Assembly (NCBI GenBank): GCA_022316685.1
Contig: JAKJHU010001540.1
Location: 1-64,000, forward strand
Source: Progne subis subis
Lineage: Eukaryota > Chordata > Aves > Passeriformes > Hirundinidae
Direction: 5' to 3'
DNA: 64,000 nt
Below are positions 47,213-58,900 of the stretch, in pieces. Under the pieces are notes generated by a model, which saw nothing but the letters and a program-made list of their open reading frames with translations, was not told the DNA's origin and did no database searches. Position 1 is the first letter of the stretch; every line of letters starts with the position of its first letter. The translations under genes and the position numbers were made by a program.

Positions 47213-48618
47213 ACATATTATGTTATTGACTTTTCACAAATATTAAAATGAATACAATATGTATAATGTTGGAAAACTTTGCTGTATTAATATAGTTTAT
47301 TTTATTCTGCTATTAATGAGACTTAGGAATAAGTAGTGTGATGAATACATATATTTATTCGGCTAGGGCATGATATTAAAATAAAGACTGCTTTTGTTCA
47401 TATAACATCTAAACCAGAGAATGGAGAAAACCCCCCCACATTCCTGAATTATCTTATCTAGATGTGATCAGAGCTCCAGGGGAGGAATTTATTGAACCTC
47501 TGTTATCAGAGAGTGTGAGACTGAATGGAACCACCAGAAGATTGATTTGCAAGATAAAATGATTGGGGGGGAAGTTGAAACTGATCAGAGGAACATCTAA
47601 AACTCAAGAAGAATGTTTGAATCATGCATGAGAATTTATGAATTGTTGGAGTCCCAGAAACTTAGGATTTGGGGTTTTAGTGTATAGTAGTGCATATGAG
47701 TCAAGATAGAGGATTTTGGGTGTTGTTGAAGTCCTTCTTCACCTTCTTCCTTCTTCTTCATGGGTTTAGGTGGCTTTCTGTAACTGGGTGAAAGAGGTTC
47801 GCATTGTGGGCCTTGAGTGGTCATCATTGGGTCAAAAACATAAATAATATAGGTGTCTGAAATATACTCCCTCTAGCCACCCCCTGGGCTCTAGCTAGCT
47901 CAGTTGTTCAGGGGTTTTAGGGAAATATATTTCATAGAGACAGAATAAAGATTTCAAAAGAGTGGCTCTCACCCCCAGCTTCCATCCAAGCTTTATTCTC
48001 GATGTGATGTTCCAGGAGAGCCAGGAGAGAGAGAGCGAACAGGAAGAGACGGGGGTTTATCTAGTTTTTGGGCCAAGGAAAGATATTGGCCCTGAGCCAA
48101 TAGGGTCAGGAGTAGGTAAGATAGGGAAGAAGGGTTAAACTACATGACACAGGCTTCAGGGGGACTCTGAGGGGAAAAACCATTCCTCAGAGGAAAACAA
48201 CAGGTGTCACCTTGGTATTGGGCAATTATCGCTTAAAAGACCTTGGAAAGAATTAGAAGTTCTTCATTTTACCACGTTTCCCTAGCTTGCTAGTTAAGCT
48301 CACAGCTCATGAGCCTGTAAATACTGTAAATAGATAAGATCTAATAAACATTCCAAGTCCGAACTCGAGATCTTCATCTTAGTTCCCGTGATATTCATCC
48401 TGACCTCGGCAAGGGATAAAAGAAGCCTAAACCGTCACAAAGAATATGCAACAAGCTGGTGCTTTTAAGAAATGAGTTTTTGTTAGCAGGTGTGCTCTTG
48501 GCTGAATGCCATGTCACCCAGCTGTACTATTTTGCTTTATTCTGTCTCCTAATTCTCTTTTTTTTTATTATCATTAAACTTATAAATTTTACCAAGAAAG
48601 TGAACCTCATTTTTCACA
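47213..48618 (+). mobile_element. LTR related to provirus D family, split by another LTR
   Basis: Starts TGTTATAAGTACATATTATG and ends ATTAAACTTATAAATTTTAC...CATTTTTCACA. Flanks AAGCT/AGCCT are similar but not equal. Interrupted at 47644-48439. Confidence 0.6.
47644..48439 (+). mobile_element. Nested LTR, 6-bp duplication type
   Basis: Starts TGTTGGAGTCCCAGAAACTT and ends AACCGTCACA; flanks ATGAAT/AAGAAT differ at one base. AATAAA at about 48343. The middle (about 47900-48215) may hold yet another LTR piece in reverse orientation. Confidence 0.6.
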
Positions 48619-48746
48619 AGCCTTAAAGGAGGCTTGTGACTGTATCCAGGTAACAGATCTCCTGACTCGAGCTAGGGAAGATTTACAGGACCCCTATGCC
48701 AAATGGGGAAAAGGTGTTTATTAATGGATCTTCAAGGATAGTGAGA
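48619..48746 (+). pseudogene. pol: RNase H remnant of provirus C
   Basis: Reads LLTRAREDLQDPYAKWGKGV and then FINGSSRI in the place of a TDGSSR motif, so the catalytic aspartate is gone. Confidence 0.6.
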
Positions 48747-49422
48747 CATTAATTTTGAAGAATTAAGGATTTTTAGGAAAGTTAAGATAATAAGTTGCTG
48801 AAATAGCTGAAGTAGATAGGTAAGCTTTGTTCACAGTTAACAGAAGCCGGATCTTAGATAAGATGTCCCGTATTTAGTAACTCATTGCTTGTCAGCTTTA
48901 TGTTTATGTAGCTCTGCTTGTAATGAAAAACAAAATGTGGTAAATAGGACATCAGATAGATGCAGATTTCCTGCTTAAAGGACCCATTGAACACAGGAAA
49001 CTGTAAGTTCTACCAAGGATCCATTTGTCACGAATGCATTGAAAAAGTAGAAAGGTCAGGACAAGGAGGACTCATCTTACTTCCTCATTTTGGGTGACCC
49101 CTCCCCAGAATAGACCCCCGACTCATTTTAGGAAACAAACTACACATGCTTAATAGCTTTTTTTGCCAATTAGCATACAAAGCGAGGAATGGGAGGTGAC
49201 TGGGGTATGAATATGCATTTGTATTTTGGGTATTCAACACTTCTCTAAATAAAAAGCTTTGTAATTACCTGTGAATTTCGCAGTGCATATTAGGGAAATA
49301 TCCCACTGTGCTGCCCGGCCGTAATAAACATACACTTTCTAACTTTAAACTGTTAGAGAGTTTTTGTCTGTCACAGTTGGGTATCGATACTAGATAAATA
49401 CCCATATTTCTTTAATAAGTCA
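48747..49422 (+). mobile_element. Class I-type LTR (copy 1), interrupts RNase H of provirus C
   Basis: About 676 bp; matches in inverse orientation the LTR at 53344-54017 over its whole length. Polyadenylation signals AATAAA at about 49247 and 49325; the end reads CTTTAATAAGTCA. The first bases are CA rather than TG, perhaps mutated. Confidence 0.75.
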
Positions 49423-49871
49423 AGAGAGTTGTTCAAGATGTACTGCCTTGGGTCTTTTATTTTAGCAAAATGAGCTATTGAGGGGTGCCTGGCTAAAGTT
49501 AATAGCCAGACTACAAAAGAAATTGCAAGGTAGGGAAATGACCTTGAGATATATGTCCTTTCCATAGATGTGTTGTATTTTGCTGAGATGCCCTGGGCAA
49601 AAGGGCTTAGATATCCTCTGGTAGTGGTATGCCAGCTGGCAGGGTGGCCAGAGGTGTTTCTAGTCCCTTCACCAACTATTTGATCAGTTAATAAATGATT
49701 TCTGAATATGGGATTGTGAAGGCAGTGGAATGGCGGGGGGGGGAGGGGAGGAAACGACGACTCATTTTACAGGGGAATCCTTTAAGGGATTATGGCTGCT
49801 TTGAGAATTCAGTGGGATGTCCATACTCCCTGGCACCCTGAGAATTCAGGTAAAAAGGATTTTTATAAATG
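49423..49871 (+). pseudogene. pol: Integrase remnant of provirus C
   Basis: Near 49800 the sequence reads IQWDVHTPWHPENSGK, matching IKWELHTPWHPQSSSH in provirus D integrase. The catalytic glutamate region beyond is lost to the next insertion. Confidence 0.7.
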
Positions 49872-50480
49872 AGGAGATACTTGTTTATTCCATTTACAAA
49901 TGAAGCAATTTATTAATTTTCTGTTTGGCAAAAAGTGGGCAAATCAGCGCTGGGTATGTGCAGGAGTCTGCGCTCCACCAACACGTACCCCAAATGTTAG
50001 TTCTCATGAATTTTTATTCCATATATTCATTCATATGCATAAGCATTTCTCATCAGTTCTCAGTAGCCCCCCCTCCTTCCCCATTGTTGGTTATTGTCTT
50101 TGTCTTTACATGCTGCATATGCGTGGGGTCTTCCTTAGTGGTCTTTTAGCTCTCTCTGGTGGTCGGTGGTCGTTGGAGGGAAGGCAGGGTTCTTCTTTTA
50201 TTTTTGCTGATTTTTAGATTCCCATGCAATTTTGTTTGCGTAAGCAGTTTACATGTTTGCTCAATTTTCCACCTATTGTTTACTATATCCTTTCTAGTTG
50301 TTTCCTCTCTAGCCTTATCTGGCAGTTTCTCAGAATTCATCTTCCCATGGTACAATCTTATCAATATTTTTTTTTTTTACATGAATCACAACTATACTTT
50401 TCACAGGATGAATGGAGGAATAATAAAAAAAAACACACCCTTTGAAGCTGGTGGCAGAAACTTAAGATGCCATGTGTATG
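49872..50480 (-). mobile_element. LTR-like block, minus strand
   Basis: A TTTATTAATTTT polyA-like run on the reverse strand, a GC-richer middle and a pyrimidine-rich end, similar in layout to 29640-29900. Boundaries and duplication not determined. Confidence 0.35.
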
Positions 50481-51040
50481 ACTTTTGCCATTAGCTTTGG
50501 CAAGAATAAGAGCCAAACCAGAGGGAATATTCAGTTGTTCCCCTTTGAATTGTTTGGGATTCTTACTCTGTTAATTTTCAATGTTGTGGGGAAGTGAAGA
50601 TGTATATTTAAACCAGCATGTGGCCAAGATACTGTCTTGTGAAATCTCTGACAGGAAGTCAAGTTAGCACAGACGCTGCCTTTGGACTTTGCTGTTCATA
50701 ACATCTAGCCACGACTGCAGGAACAGCAGTCAGTACAGCTGAACACAGGTGGACCGATCACACTCGGGTCAAGCTCTCTAAGGCTCCAGAAATTTGGACT
50801 CCTCAACTGGAGGAAAAGGATGGGAGACCTCAGCTATCAGTAGCCATAGACAAAGACCTCTAATGATTAATGGACTAATATGAACTGTCATTATCTACTT
50901 TATTCTCTGTATTTACTTGCCACACCTGGTACAAGGACTAGATGTAGAAAAGTCAGGAAGGGGTGTTTCAAATGTTCCAGATTGTTAAAAAGAGTTAAGT
51001 TAATAATAACTAGGGTTTGTAAATACAAATTGATAAATAA
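50481..51040 (+). pseudogene. 3' internal remnant of provirus C (env tail?)
   Basis: No frame can be followed with confidence, but the segment lies between integrase and the purine tract and ends in a hydrophobic FILCIYLPHLV-like reading. Probably the end of env. Confidence 0.35.
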
Positions 51041-51053
51041 GAAGAGGAGGGAT
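51041..51053 (+). other. Purine tract of provirus C
   Basis: GAAGAGGAGGGAT-type purine run just before the 3' LTR, as needed for plus-strand priming. Confidence 0.6.
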
Positions 51054-51504
51054 TGAGATGGAAGATGTGTCCTAATGCCTTTACAGACAATTTGATGGAT
51101 GTTAATGTTTTTGAAGTGGGTCTTAATGTTTCTACTGGTAGCAGGTTTGTTACCGGGCCCAGACAGTTTGGCTCCTGAAAGAGATAAGGGTCTGCACAAG
51201 CTTGAACTTCTGGACTTTGAAGGAAAATGACAGGTTCAAGGGGGGGATGTGTGGTAGGTGGTTCAGGAAGGTGGTTTGGGAAGGCTGTACCTTCCCAGTA
51301 CCTCAGTCAGTGGGGAAAGGAAGAGGGCAACATGCGGCCAGGAGTTTAGGATAAACCGGAGGCTGCACCCACCCCCCCTCCCCCTCCAAAACTCGAGAGA
51401 AAACCCCGTGGGCATGTGCCCCAGTGCACCCTCTCCCTTTATTTGAATAAAGTTGCAGGACTTCTCTGTCTCCTTTTTGGACATAAACTTCTGGTGTTGG
51501 TGGA
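51054..51504 (+). repeat. 3' LTR of provirus C, left part
   Basis: TGAGATGGAAGATGTGTCC onward matches the 5' LTR; cut by provirus D at the 5-bp duplication GTGGA. The last bases (TTTTCCTGGCA) are at 62908-62918. Confidence 0.8.
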
Positions 51505-52051
51505 TGTGAAAAGTGCATATTATATGGCTCTACACAAGATATTTACTATATGTATTATGTTGTATTGATTGTTAATGTTGTATTAATATTTTGATAGTAT
51601 GGTAAATGTAGTTTTGTAGTTAAAATGTAGTTTTTATGTACCAACCACAGGAAAACGTAAATCTTTCAGAGAAAAAGGAATTTACTACTTCCTTATCAGA
51701 AGAGACCAACTTCTCCTGCCTTGCTCAACCATGAAGACGCCATAGAGATTAAAGGAAAAAAGTGACACTAACCAGAGACAATTCTTTGTTTGAATGGAAT
51801 TTATGCATCATGTATGAAATGTATGAATATTCAACAGGCTATTGCTTTTAAGAGATAATCCTTTGTTAACAGGGGTCCTTCTTCAGAGCTTTTTTGCTTG
51901 GGGAATAACTCAGACGTCTGTAACTTTGTTTTTATTGTCTCATATTGTCCTAACCCTAATTGTTCAATTTTTTTACTCTCTATTTTTATAACCATCTTAT
52001 TTACTATTAAACTTTCAAAATTTTAAAAACAAGTGATTGGCGTTTTTCACA
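51505..52051 (+). repeat. 5' LTR of provirus D
   Basis: 547 bp, TGTGAAAAGTGCATATTATA to GGCGTTTTTCACA, with ATTAAA polyadenylation signal about 45 bp before the end. Confidence 0.9.
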
Positions 52052-52055
52052 ATTA

Positions 52056-52073
52056 TGGCAGCAGAGGATCGTT
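52056..52073 (+). other. Primer binding site, initiator-Met tRNA-like
   Basis: TGGCAGCAGAGGATCGTT matches the complement of the 3' end of initiator methionine tRNA at 16 of 18 positions. Starts four bases after the LTR. Confidence 0.7.
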
Positions 52074-52540
52074 AGAACACCTCACTGCCGGTGCCTCAGT
52101 GGAATCAGGGTGAGGACGGCGCACCCTGCCCAGTTGGCAGCCTCGCTCTGTGTTCCCCTGCTGTGACCGACAGATGCAGGTTATGATCAATGGACAAGAG
52201 GAGGCAATAAAACAAAGAAAAGGGAAAAGATTCCCTAAAATCACGGTAATTAGCCCCTAAGACAAAAGTGTACATGAAGACAAAGACCCAAGGACAAAGG
52301 ACAGGTAAGTACTGGTTTGGACGGGGCGGTTAAGGGGGGGGATGAATGTGTGTGAATGAGAGGCCGCTGGTTATCCCAGACCTGCTAAGCGAGTGGAGAG
52401 TCTCCTATGCTGCATTTCCATTCTTTCGCGAGAAAAACGGCCAGTAAAGAGATGAAGCGGGTGATAAGAAGAGCGAGAGAATCCCCCCAGGGAAACTGGG
52501 ACTGAGTCTTAGAGATAGGGTGAGACCTCTAGGAAGCAAA

Positions 52541-52820
52541 AAGTCTGCTGGATTAAGGGGTAATTGCCCAAGAGCATCCAGGACTAAAACTTTTGCTGGG
52601 TTGAGGGATTAATATCCCAAGAGCACCCAGGGTTAAGCAAAAAGTCTGCTGGATTGAGGGGTGAGTGCCCAAGAACATCGAGGACTGAAACCTGCTGGGT
52701 TGAGGGATTAATATCCCAAGAGCACCCAGGGTTCTGCCGGATTGAGGTTATACCCAAGAGCATCTGGGGCTGGACAACGCAGCTGGATTGAGGGGATATC
52801 CAAGAGCACCGGGACTGGCC
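52541..52820 (+). repeat. Leader array 1 of provirus D: six two-tier hairpins
   Basis: Six repeats of 42-53 bp (hairpins start 52548, 52596, 52649, 52695, 52737, 52783). Outer stems: CTGGA/TCCAG, CTGGG/CCCAG, CTGGA/TCGAG (one mismatch), CTGGG/CCCAG, CCGGA/TCTGG (one G-U), CTGG/CCGG (one G-U). Inner stems: GGG/CCC, GGGA/TCCC, GGG/CCC, GGGA/TCCC, GGT/ACC, GG/CC. Where one side changes, the other mostly changes to match. The conserved single-stranded part reads AAGAGCA. Confidence 0.8.
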
Positions 52821-52884
52821 AGTAACACCTAAAATTGTAATAGGTGATTTAAAAGTAAAAGGTACCTTATTGTTGTTTTGTTGT

Positions 52885-53114
52885 GTGAGAGTGAGTCACA
52901 CACAAAATCTGCCTCAGCTTCCCGGGCAGGTGGGACTGTGGCAAGAGGTGTCAGTGACCTGTAAACAGGCCATTGTTCCCCCTGGCTGTTGGGGGCTATG
53001 GCAGAACATGTGTGTGACCTGCAAATCAGCCCTTTTCCCTCCGGGCGTGTGGAGGGGGGGTTGTGGTAAAAGTGTAAGTGACACGCAAATCAGCCTCATA
53101 GGTGGACTGGCACC
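52885..53114 (+). repeat. Leader array 2 of provirus D: four hairpin repeats
   Basis: Four repeats about 62 bp apart, sharing GTGACCTGCAAATCAGCC-type text. Each holds one hairpin: TCCC/GGGA (52920-52935), CCCCC/GGGGG (52978-52995), CCCTCC/GGAGGG (53037-53056), GGTG/CACC (53101-53114). The first three loops are all eight bases. Stem sequences differ while pairing is kept. Confidence 0.8.
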
Positions 53115-53343
53115 AGAGGCGACCAGATTCTGGGCCCTCCTCAGAGGCCCAGCTATACTGGAACCCAGAGACCAAACCCAAGGTGAGGGGGGCCACACAG
53201 AGCCGCGATTCTCTGGTACAGGGATTGGCTTCATGTCCTAAGGGTGTGAAAGAGTGTGTAAAAGTGAAGGAGAAATGAAGTAAGAGTAGATGGATGAAAG
53301 CACATGTAATGTTGATTGTTAATTTTAAAATTCACTATATCTC

Positions 53344-54017
53344 TGACTTATTAAAGAAATATGGGTATTGATCTAGTATCGATACCCAACTGTGACAGAC
53401 AAAAACTCTCTAACAGTTTAAAGTTAGAAAGTGTATGTTTATTACGGCCGGGCAGCACGCGGGATATTTCCCTAATATGCACTGCGAATTTCACAGGTAA
53501 TTACAAAGTCTTTTATTTACAAAAGTGTTGAATATCCAAAATACAAATGCATATTCATACCCCTGTCACCTCCCATTCCTCGCTTCGTATGCTAATTGGC
53601 AAAAAGGCTATTAAGCATGCGTACTTTGTTTCTTAAAATAAGTCGGGGGTCTATTCTGGGGAGGGGTCACCCAAAATGAGGAAGTAAGATGAGTCTTCCT
53701 CATCCTGACCTTTCTACCTTTTCAATGCATTCATGACAAATGGATCCTTGGTAGAACTTACAGTTTCCTGTGTTCAATGGGTCCTTCAAGCAGGAAATCT
53801 GCAGCTATCTTATGTCCTATTTACCACATTTTGTTTTTCATTACAAGCACAACTACATAAACATAAACCTGACAAGAAATGAGTTACAAGATCCGGTGTA
53901 GCTTATCTAAGATCCGGCTTCTGTTAACTGCGAACAAAGCTTAGCTATCTACTTCAGCTATTTCAGCAACTTATTATCTTAACTTTCCTAAAAATCCTTA
54001 GTTCCTCAAAATTAACA
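53344..54017 (-). mobile_element. Class I-type LTR (copy 2) in provirus D gag
   Basis: 674 bp; minus strand TGTTAATTTTGAGG to TTTAATAAGTCA. Flanked by TCTC (53340-53343 and 54018-54021), a 4-bp duplication. Closely similar to the copy at 48747-49422. Confidence 0.85.
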
Positions 54018-55932
54018 TCTCAAGATCTGACCACGTTTATTGGCCCAGATATGGCTCTTTTGAGAACTGGATTTGTCAGGCTCTAAATGTATTTGTAAAT
54101 TCAAAAGAACCATTTAATCCCGAAAAAAGAGAATATGCCACATGTTGGACAGGAGATTTTAGGAGAATAAAAATCTTTCACGTATCAGAAACCCCTGAGA
54201 CAAAACAAGAAAAGAAAAAGGGGGAAAAAAAGGGAGGGGAACAAGAAGAAAAGGAAAAAGAGTGGGATCCTTTGCAGGCTTTGCCCCCTCCGTTCCCGCT
54301 CGCACTCCCGCCGTTTGCGGCCGAGCCCCCTGTCCCAGGTCCCACTTCAGCCCCGCCTGCCCCCTGTCCCATCCCAAGTGCCAGCTTGCTGCCCGCGGCA
54401 GCTGCACCGGTCCCCGCATACACCCCATCCCCGGCCCAGCCGGTGAATTTGTCTGCCCCGGCTGCCTGGTCTGCGGCCGCCCTAAGGGCCGTGCCAGGGG
54501 TCCCTCCTGATGAGTGGTCTAAGACCACCGCCTCGACCGTACCAGGGGTCCCGTTGGTCCCAGCCTCCTATCTCCAATTGCTTCCCCCACTGCCCGATCC
54601 CCGGCTGTCCTGCCCGTGCCGGCTGTGCTGGGCGCTGCCGCTGCTGCTTTGCCGGGAGCCGCTGACTCAGCCGCCATTAGCCCCATGCAGGCTGTCTGTG
54701 CTCCCCTCTGGTATCCCCCAGAACTGCCCCCTCCTCTGCCGGTCCCGGCAGCAAACCCCGCCTACGCTCCGCCCTTGGAGGACCAAGCTTCGGCGCTATG
54801 CCCTCCCCTCACCCTCCTTCCTGCCCTGTGCTCCGTTCCCTCGGTAACCACAGCTACTGCTCAGAGAAACGATTTCTCCCTAGAAATGCCTAGAAGTTCA
54901 CTTAAAAGACAGCCCTCTCTAGATTTTTTCTCAAAACACGAGAAAAAGATGACAGAGGATAAAAATCGAAAATGGGATAAAGAAATTAGTCTATTCCCAC
55001 TGAGAGAAGTCCCAATGTGCGGGGGGTGGAACAGGGTTTGTAAATGCCCCTTTGACTTCTTCTGAGGTCAGAAATTTTAAAAAAGAAATCAAAGGAATTT
55101 TAGAAGAGCCATAGGCACAGCTGAACAATTAGACCCATTTTTAGGTCTGAATATTTATACTTGGGAAGAGATGCAGTCTATAATGAAAATAATATTTTCT
55201 CAGGAAAAAAGGCAATTAATCAGAGCAGCTGGAATAAAAGTTTGGGAAAAAGAGAACCCACAGGGGCCCCTCGGAGAAGACAAAATGCCAACTGTGCCTC
55301 CTGAGTGGGGTCAAAATAATGAGGATGGGAGGAAACACATAGATGAATATCGTAATTTAATAATCAAGGGAATAAAAGAGGCAGCACTCCGAGGGCAAAA
55401 CGCTAAAAAAGCTTTTGAGGCACAGCAAGAAAAAGAAGAATCTCCAACTGAATGATTAGACAGACTTAGGAGAAATATGAAACAATATTCCGGAATAGAT
55501 CCTGAAACTGATGTGGGAAAAGCTTTGTTTAGGATTAACTTTGTTACTAATGCCTGGCCAGATATTAGGAAAAAATTAGAAAAAATTGAGGATTGGCATA
55601 ATAAATCATTAGATGACTTATTAAAGGAGGCTCAGAAAGTTTATGTCCAAAGAGATGAAGAGGAAGCTAAACTGAAAGCAAAAATTATGGCAGTCACCAT
55701 GCGAGAAAACAATTTCCAAAAAAATCAAAAACATACAGGCACTACTTCTAGAGATAAAATTAGTAGAGACAGGGGAAAGGAAAAGAATAGAATCTCAATA
55801 CAAACCAAGTCTCAGCAGCATTCCAGGAATGTCTGCTTTTACTGTGGGGGCGAGGGACATTATAGGAGAAATTGTCCTAAGCAGGTAATAGATCTGAAAA
55901 TCTTCAAAGAGATGAGCACAGAGGAGGAATAG
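54018..55932 (+). pseudogene. gag: gag of provirus D, broken
   Basis: Gammaretrovirus-like Gag. A matrix-like part (RYGSFENWICQALNVF near 54060) lies directly after the nested LTR; the start upstream of 53344 is not clear. A long Pro/Ala-rich, GC-rich linker follows (54270-54840). Capsid begins near 54995 with FPLREVPM and includes YTWEEMQSI, an in-frame TGA at about 55453 before LDRLRRNMKQYSGIDPE, and NAWPDIRKKLEKIEDWHNKS. A single CCHC knuckle (CFYCGGEGHYRRNC) is at about 55845. The frame ends in TAG at 55930-55932. Other lesions: shifts at about 54850-55130. Confidence 0.85.
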
Positions 55933-55947
55933 GGAGGTCAAAGGCTC
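55924..55947 (+). promoter_or_regulatory. gag-pol readthrough stop context
   Basis: Gag ends at TAG followed by GGAGGTCAA, the same layout as the suppressed UAG-GGA-GGU stop of gammaretroviruses. Pol continues in the same frame (55933 on). Supports readthrough rather than frameshifting in the ancestor. Confidence 0.75.
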
Positions 55948-58900
55948 TATTTTTTAGGGGACAAATACCATCTAGAGCCTGTGATAACTCTAAAAGTGGG
56001 TCCCCAAGGAGAAGTATTAGAATTTGTGGTAGATACAGGGGCAGAAAGAACCTGCCTGCTAAATGTACCAAAAGGTTATAGTGTGAGTAAAGATACTGCA
56101 AAAGTAACAGGGGCAAAAGGAGAAACTTTTACAGTTCCAGTCATTAAAGATGTAGTAATTGAAGGGGAAACTAAAATTTGGGTGGGAGATGTTTTATTAG
56201 TCCCAAAGGCAGGTAGCAACTTACTAAGAAGAGACTTACAAGTGAAATTAGGAATAGGGGTTATACCAGAAGATGGGAAAATGACAGCTAAAGTTTTAAA
56301 ATTAGGCCAAGAGGATGACAAAAAAATTAACAAGGAAGATTGGGCTGGGGAAGGAAATAGGGGAGGATTAAATATTTACCCTATGAGTGTTACAATAGAG
56401 AGAGAAGATTGTCCCATACGTGTACGTCAATACCCCATATCTTTAGAAGGACGGGAAGGTTTGAAGCCAGTAATAGAAGGACTAATAAAGGACGGGACAC
56501 TAGAACCTTTGCATGTCTCCCCATAATACCCCTATTCTCCCAGAAAAGAAGCCTGATGGGAGTTATAGACTAGTACAAGATTTAAGGGAGGCTAACAAAA
56601 GAAGTCGGTCTCGTTACCCAGTGGTACCCAATCCCTATACACTTCTAAGTAAAGCTCCACCCCAGCATCAGTGGTTTAGTGTAGTGGATCTTAAAGATGC
56701 TTTTTGGGCCTGTCCACTAGCCAAGGAGAGCCGAGATATCTTTGCCTTTGAATGGGAGGATCCAAAAACTGGAAGAAAGCAGCAAGTAAGATGGACGAAA
56801 TTACCGCAGGGGTTCACGGAGTCTCCAAACTTATTTGGGCAAACTTTAGAAAAAATACTGCAAGCCTTCTCCACTCCTCCTAGAATACAAATTATCCAAT
56901 ATGTGGATGATCTTCTACTATCTGGGGAAGATGAAGTTAGAGAAGCTACAATAAAACTTTTACATTTTCCTGGAGGAAAAGGATTAAAGGTATCAATAGG
57001 GAAACTGCAATTTGTAGAACCAGAAGCAAAATATCTAGGACACTTGATAAGTAAGAGTAGTCGAAGGCTCAATCCATAGAGAACTGCAGGAGTTTTATCC
57101 CTTCCACCTCCCTCTTCAAAGAGGGAAATCAGAAAACTACTCGGATTATTGGGATATTGTAGATTATGGATTGAGGGGTACACACAGGCAGTAAAATTTT
57201 TTGTATGAAAAGTTGACAGAGGGAGATAATATAAAATGGACCAAGGAAGATGATGATAACTTAGAAAAATTGAAGTTAAAACTAGCCTCAATACCAGCTT
57301 TAAGCTTACCTTCACTAGAAAAACCCTTTCATCTGTATGTGAATGTAGAAAAGGGGGTAGCTCATGGAGTTCTGGTCCAGGAGTGGGGAGGAGTAAAGAG
57401 ACCAGTAGCTTATTTATCAAAGATGTTGGACCCAGTGAGCCACAGCTGGCCAGTATGTATTCAAGCTATAGCTGCTACTGCAATCCTGGTAGAAGAAAGT
57501 CGTAAACTTACTTTTGGAGGTAAACTAATTGTGTGCACACCTCATGCGGTTCGAAATGTGTTAAATCAGAAAGCTGAAAAATGGTTGACAGACTCTAGAA
57601 TGTTAAAATATGAAGCAATCTTGATAGATAGTGAAGATCTGACATTAGAAGTAAGCAGGAGTTTAAATCCAGCTCAATTCTTATATGGAGAACCAGCAGA
57701 TAACCTAATACATAATTGTTTAGAAATTATCCAATACCAAACAAAAGTTTGAGAGGATCTTGAAGAACAAGCCCTTTCAGAAGGGGAAATAATCTATGTA
57801 GATGGTTTCATCCAGATGTCTACAAGGAAAAAGAATGTCAGGGTATGCAGTAGTTGATGGAAAAAACATGCAAACTATTGAAAAAGGAAAATTACCTTCA
57901 AACTGGTCAGCTCAAACTTGTGAATTATATGCTCTAAAAAAGGCACTGGAATATTTAGCACACAAGAAAGGAACTATATATACTGATTCGAGGTATGCTT
58001 TTGGAGTAGTACATACTTTTGGAAAAATTTGGGAAGAAAGAGGATTACTTAACTCAAGAGGAAAAGGATTAGTACATGAGGGACTCATTTTAGAGATTTT
58101 AGAGACATTAAAACTACCTGAAGAAATAGCTATAGTACACATGAAGGGACACCAAAGAGGAGTGACCCCAGAAATAAGAGGAAATAATTTAGCAGATCAG
58201 GAAGCTAAGGATGCAGCAGAAAATGGAGCTGAAAGAGTTATGTTAATATTAACTCCAAATGAGGAAAAATTGGAAATCCCAAAGTTTAGTGAAGCAGAAA
58301 AAAAAAGAATTAAACAAGATAGGAAGAGAACAGGCGGAATCAGGGAAATGGAAACTTCCTGATGGAAGCCAATTACTTAACAAAATACTGGCTTGAAAAA
58401 TATTAGAAGACATGCATCAGAAAACCCACTGGGGTACTCAGGCTTTGTGTAATCATTTTTTTAAGGAACTATGGATGAATCGGGATTTTTGGAGTAGCAA
58501 AGCAAGTAACTGAAAAATGTATAACATGCCAAAGGATAAACAAAAAGGTGATGAGAAAAACAACATTAGGAGGACGTGAGTTAGCTCTTCGACCATTTCA
58601 AAGTATCCAAGTAGATTCTACTGAACATCCTCAAGTACAAAGATGGAACTATTTATTAGTAATGACAGACCATCTAACTCTGGGTAGAAGCAGTTCCCAC
58701 TACCAAGGCCTCAGCTAACATGGTAAGTAAAACCCTTTTAGAACAGATTATTCCCAGATACAGAATGGTTAACAGAAGAGACTCAGAGAGAGGAACGCAT
58801 TTTACGTCAAAAGTGTTACAACAGATAATACAATCTTTAGGGATAAAATGGGAGCTGCATACCCCATGGCATCCACAGAGTTCTAGTCATGTAGAAAGGA

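Noticed and set aside
53344..53390. The 47 bp next to TGTGACAG read as part of provirus D gag
   Set aside because: The same bases border the LTR copy at 48747-49422, and taking them as LTR gives a TG...CA element with a clean TCTC duplication.
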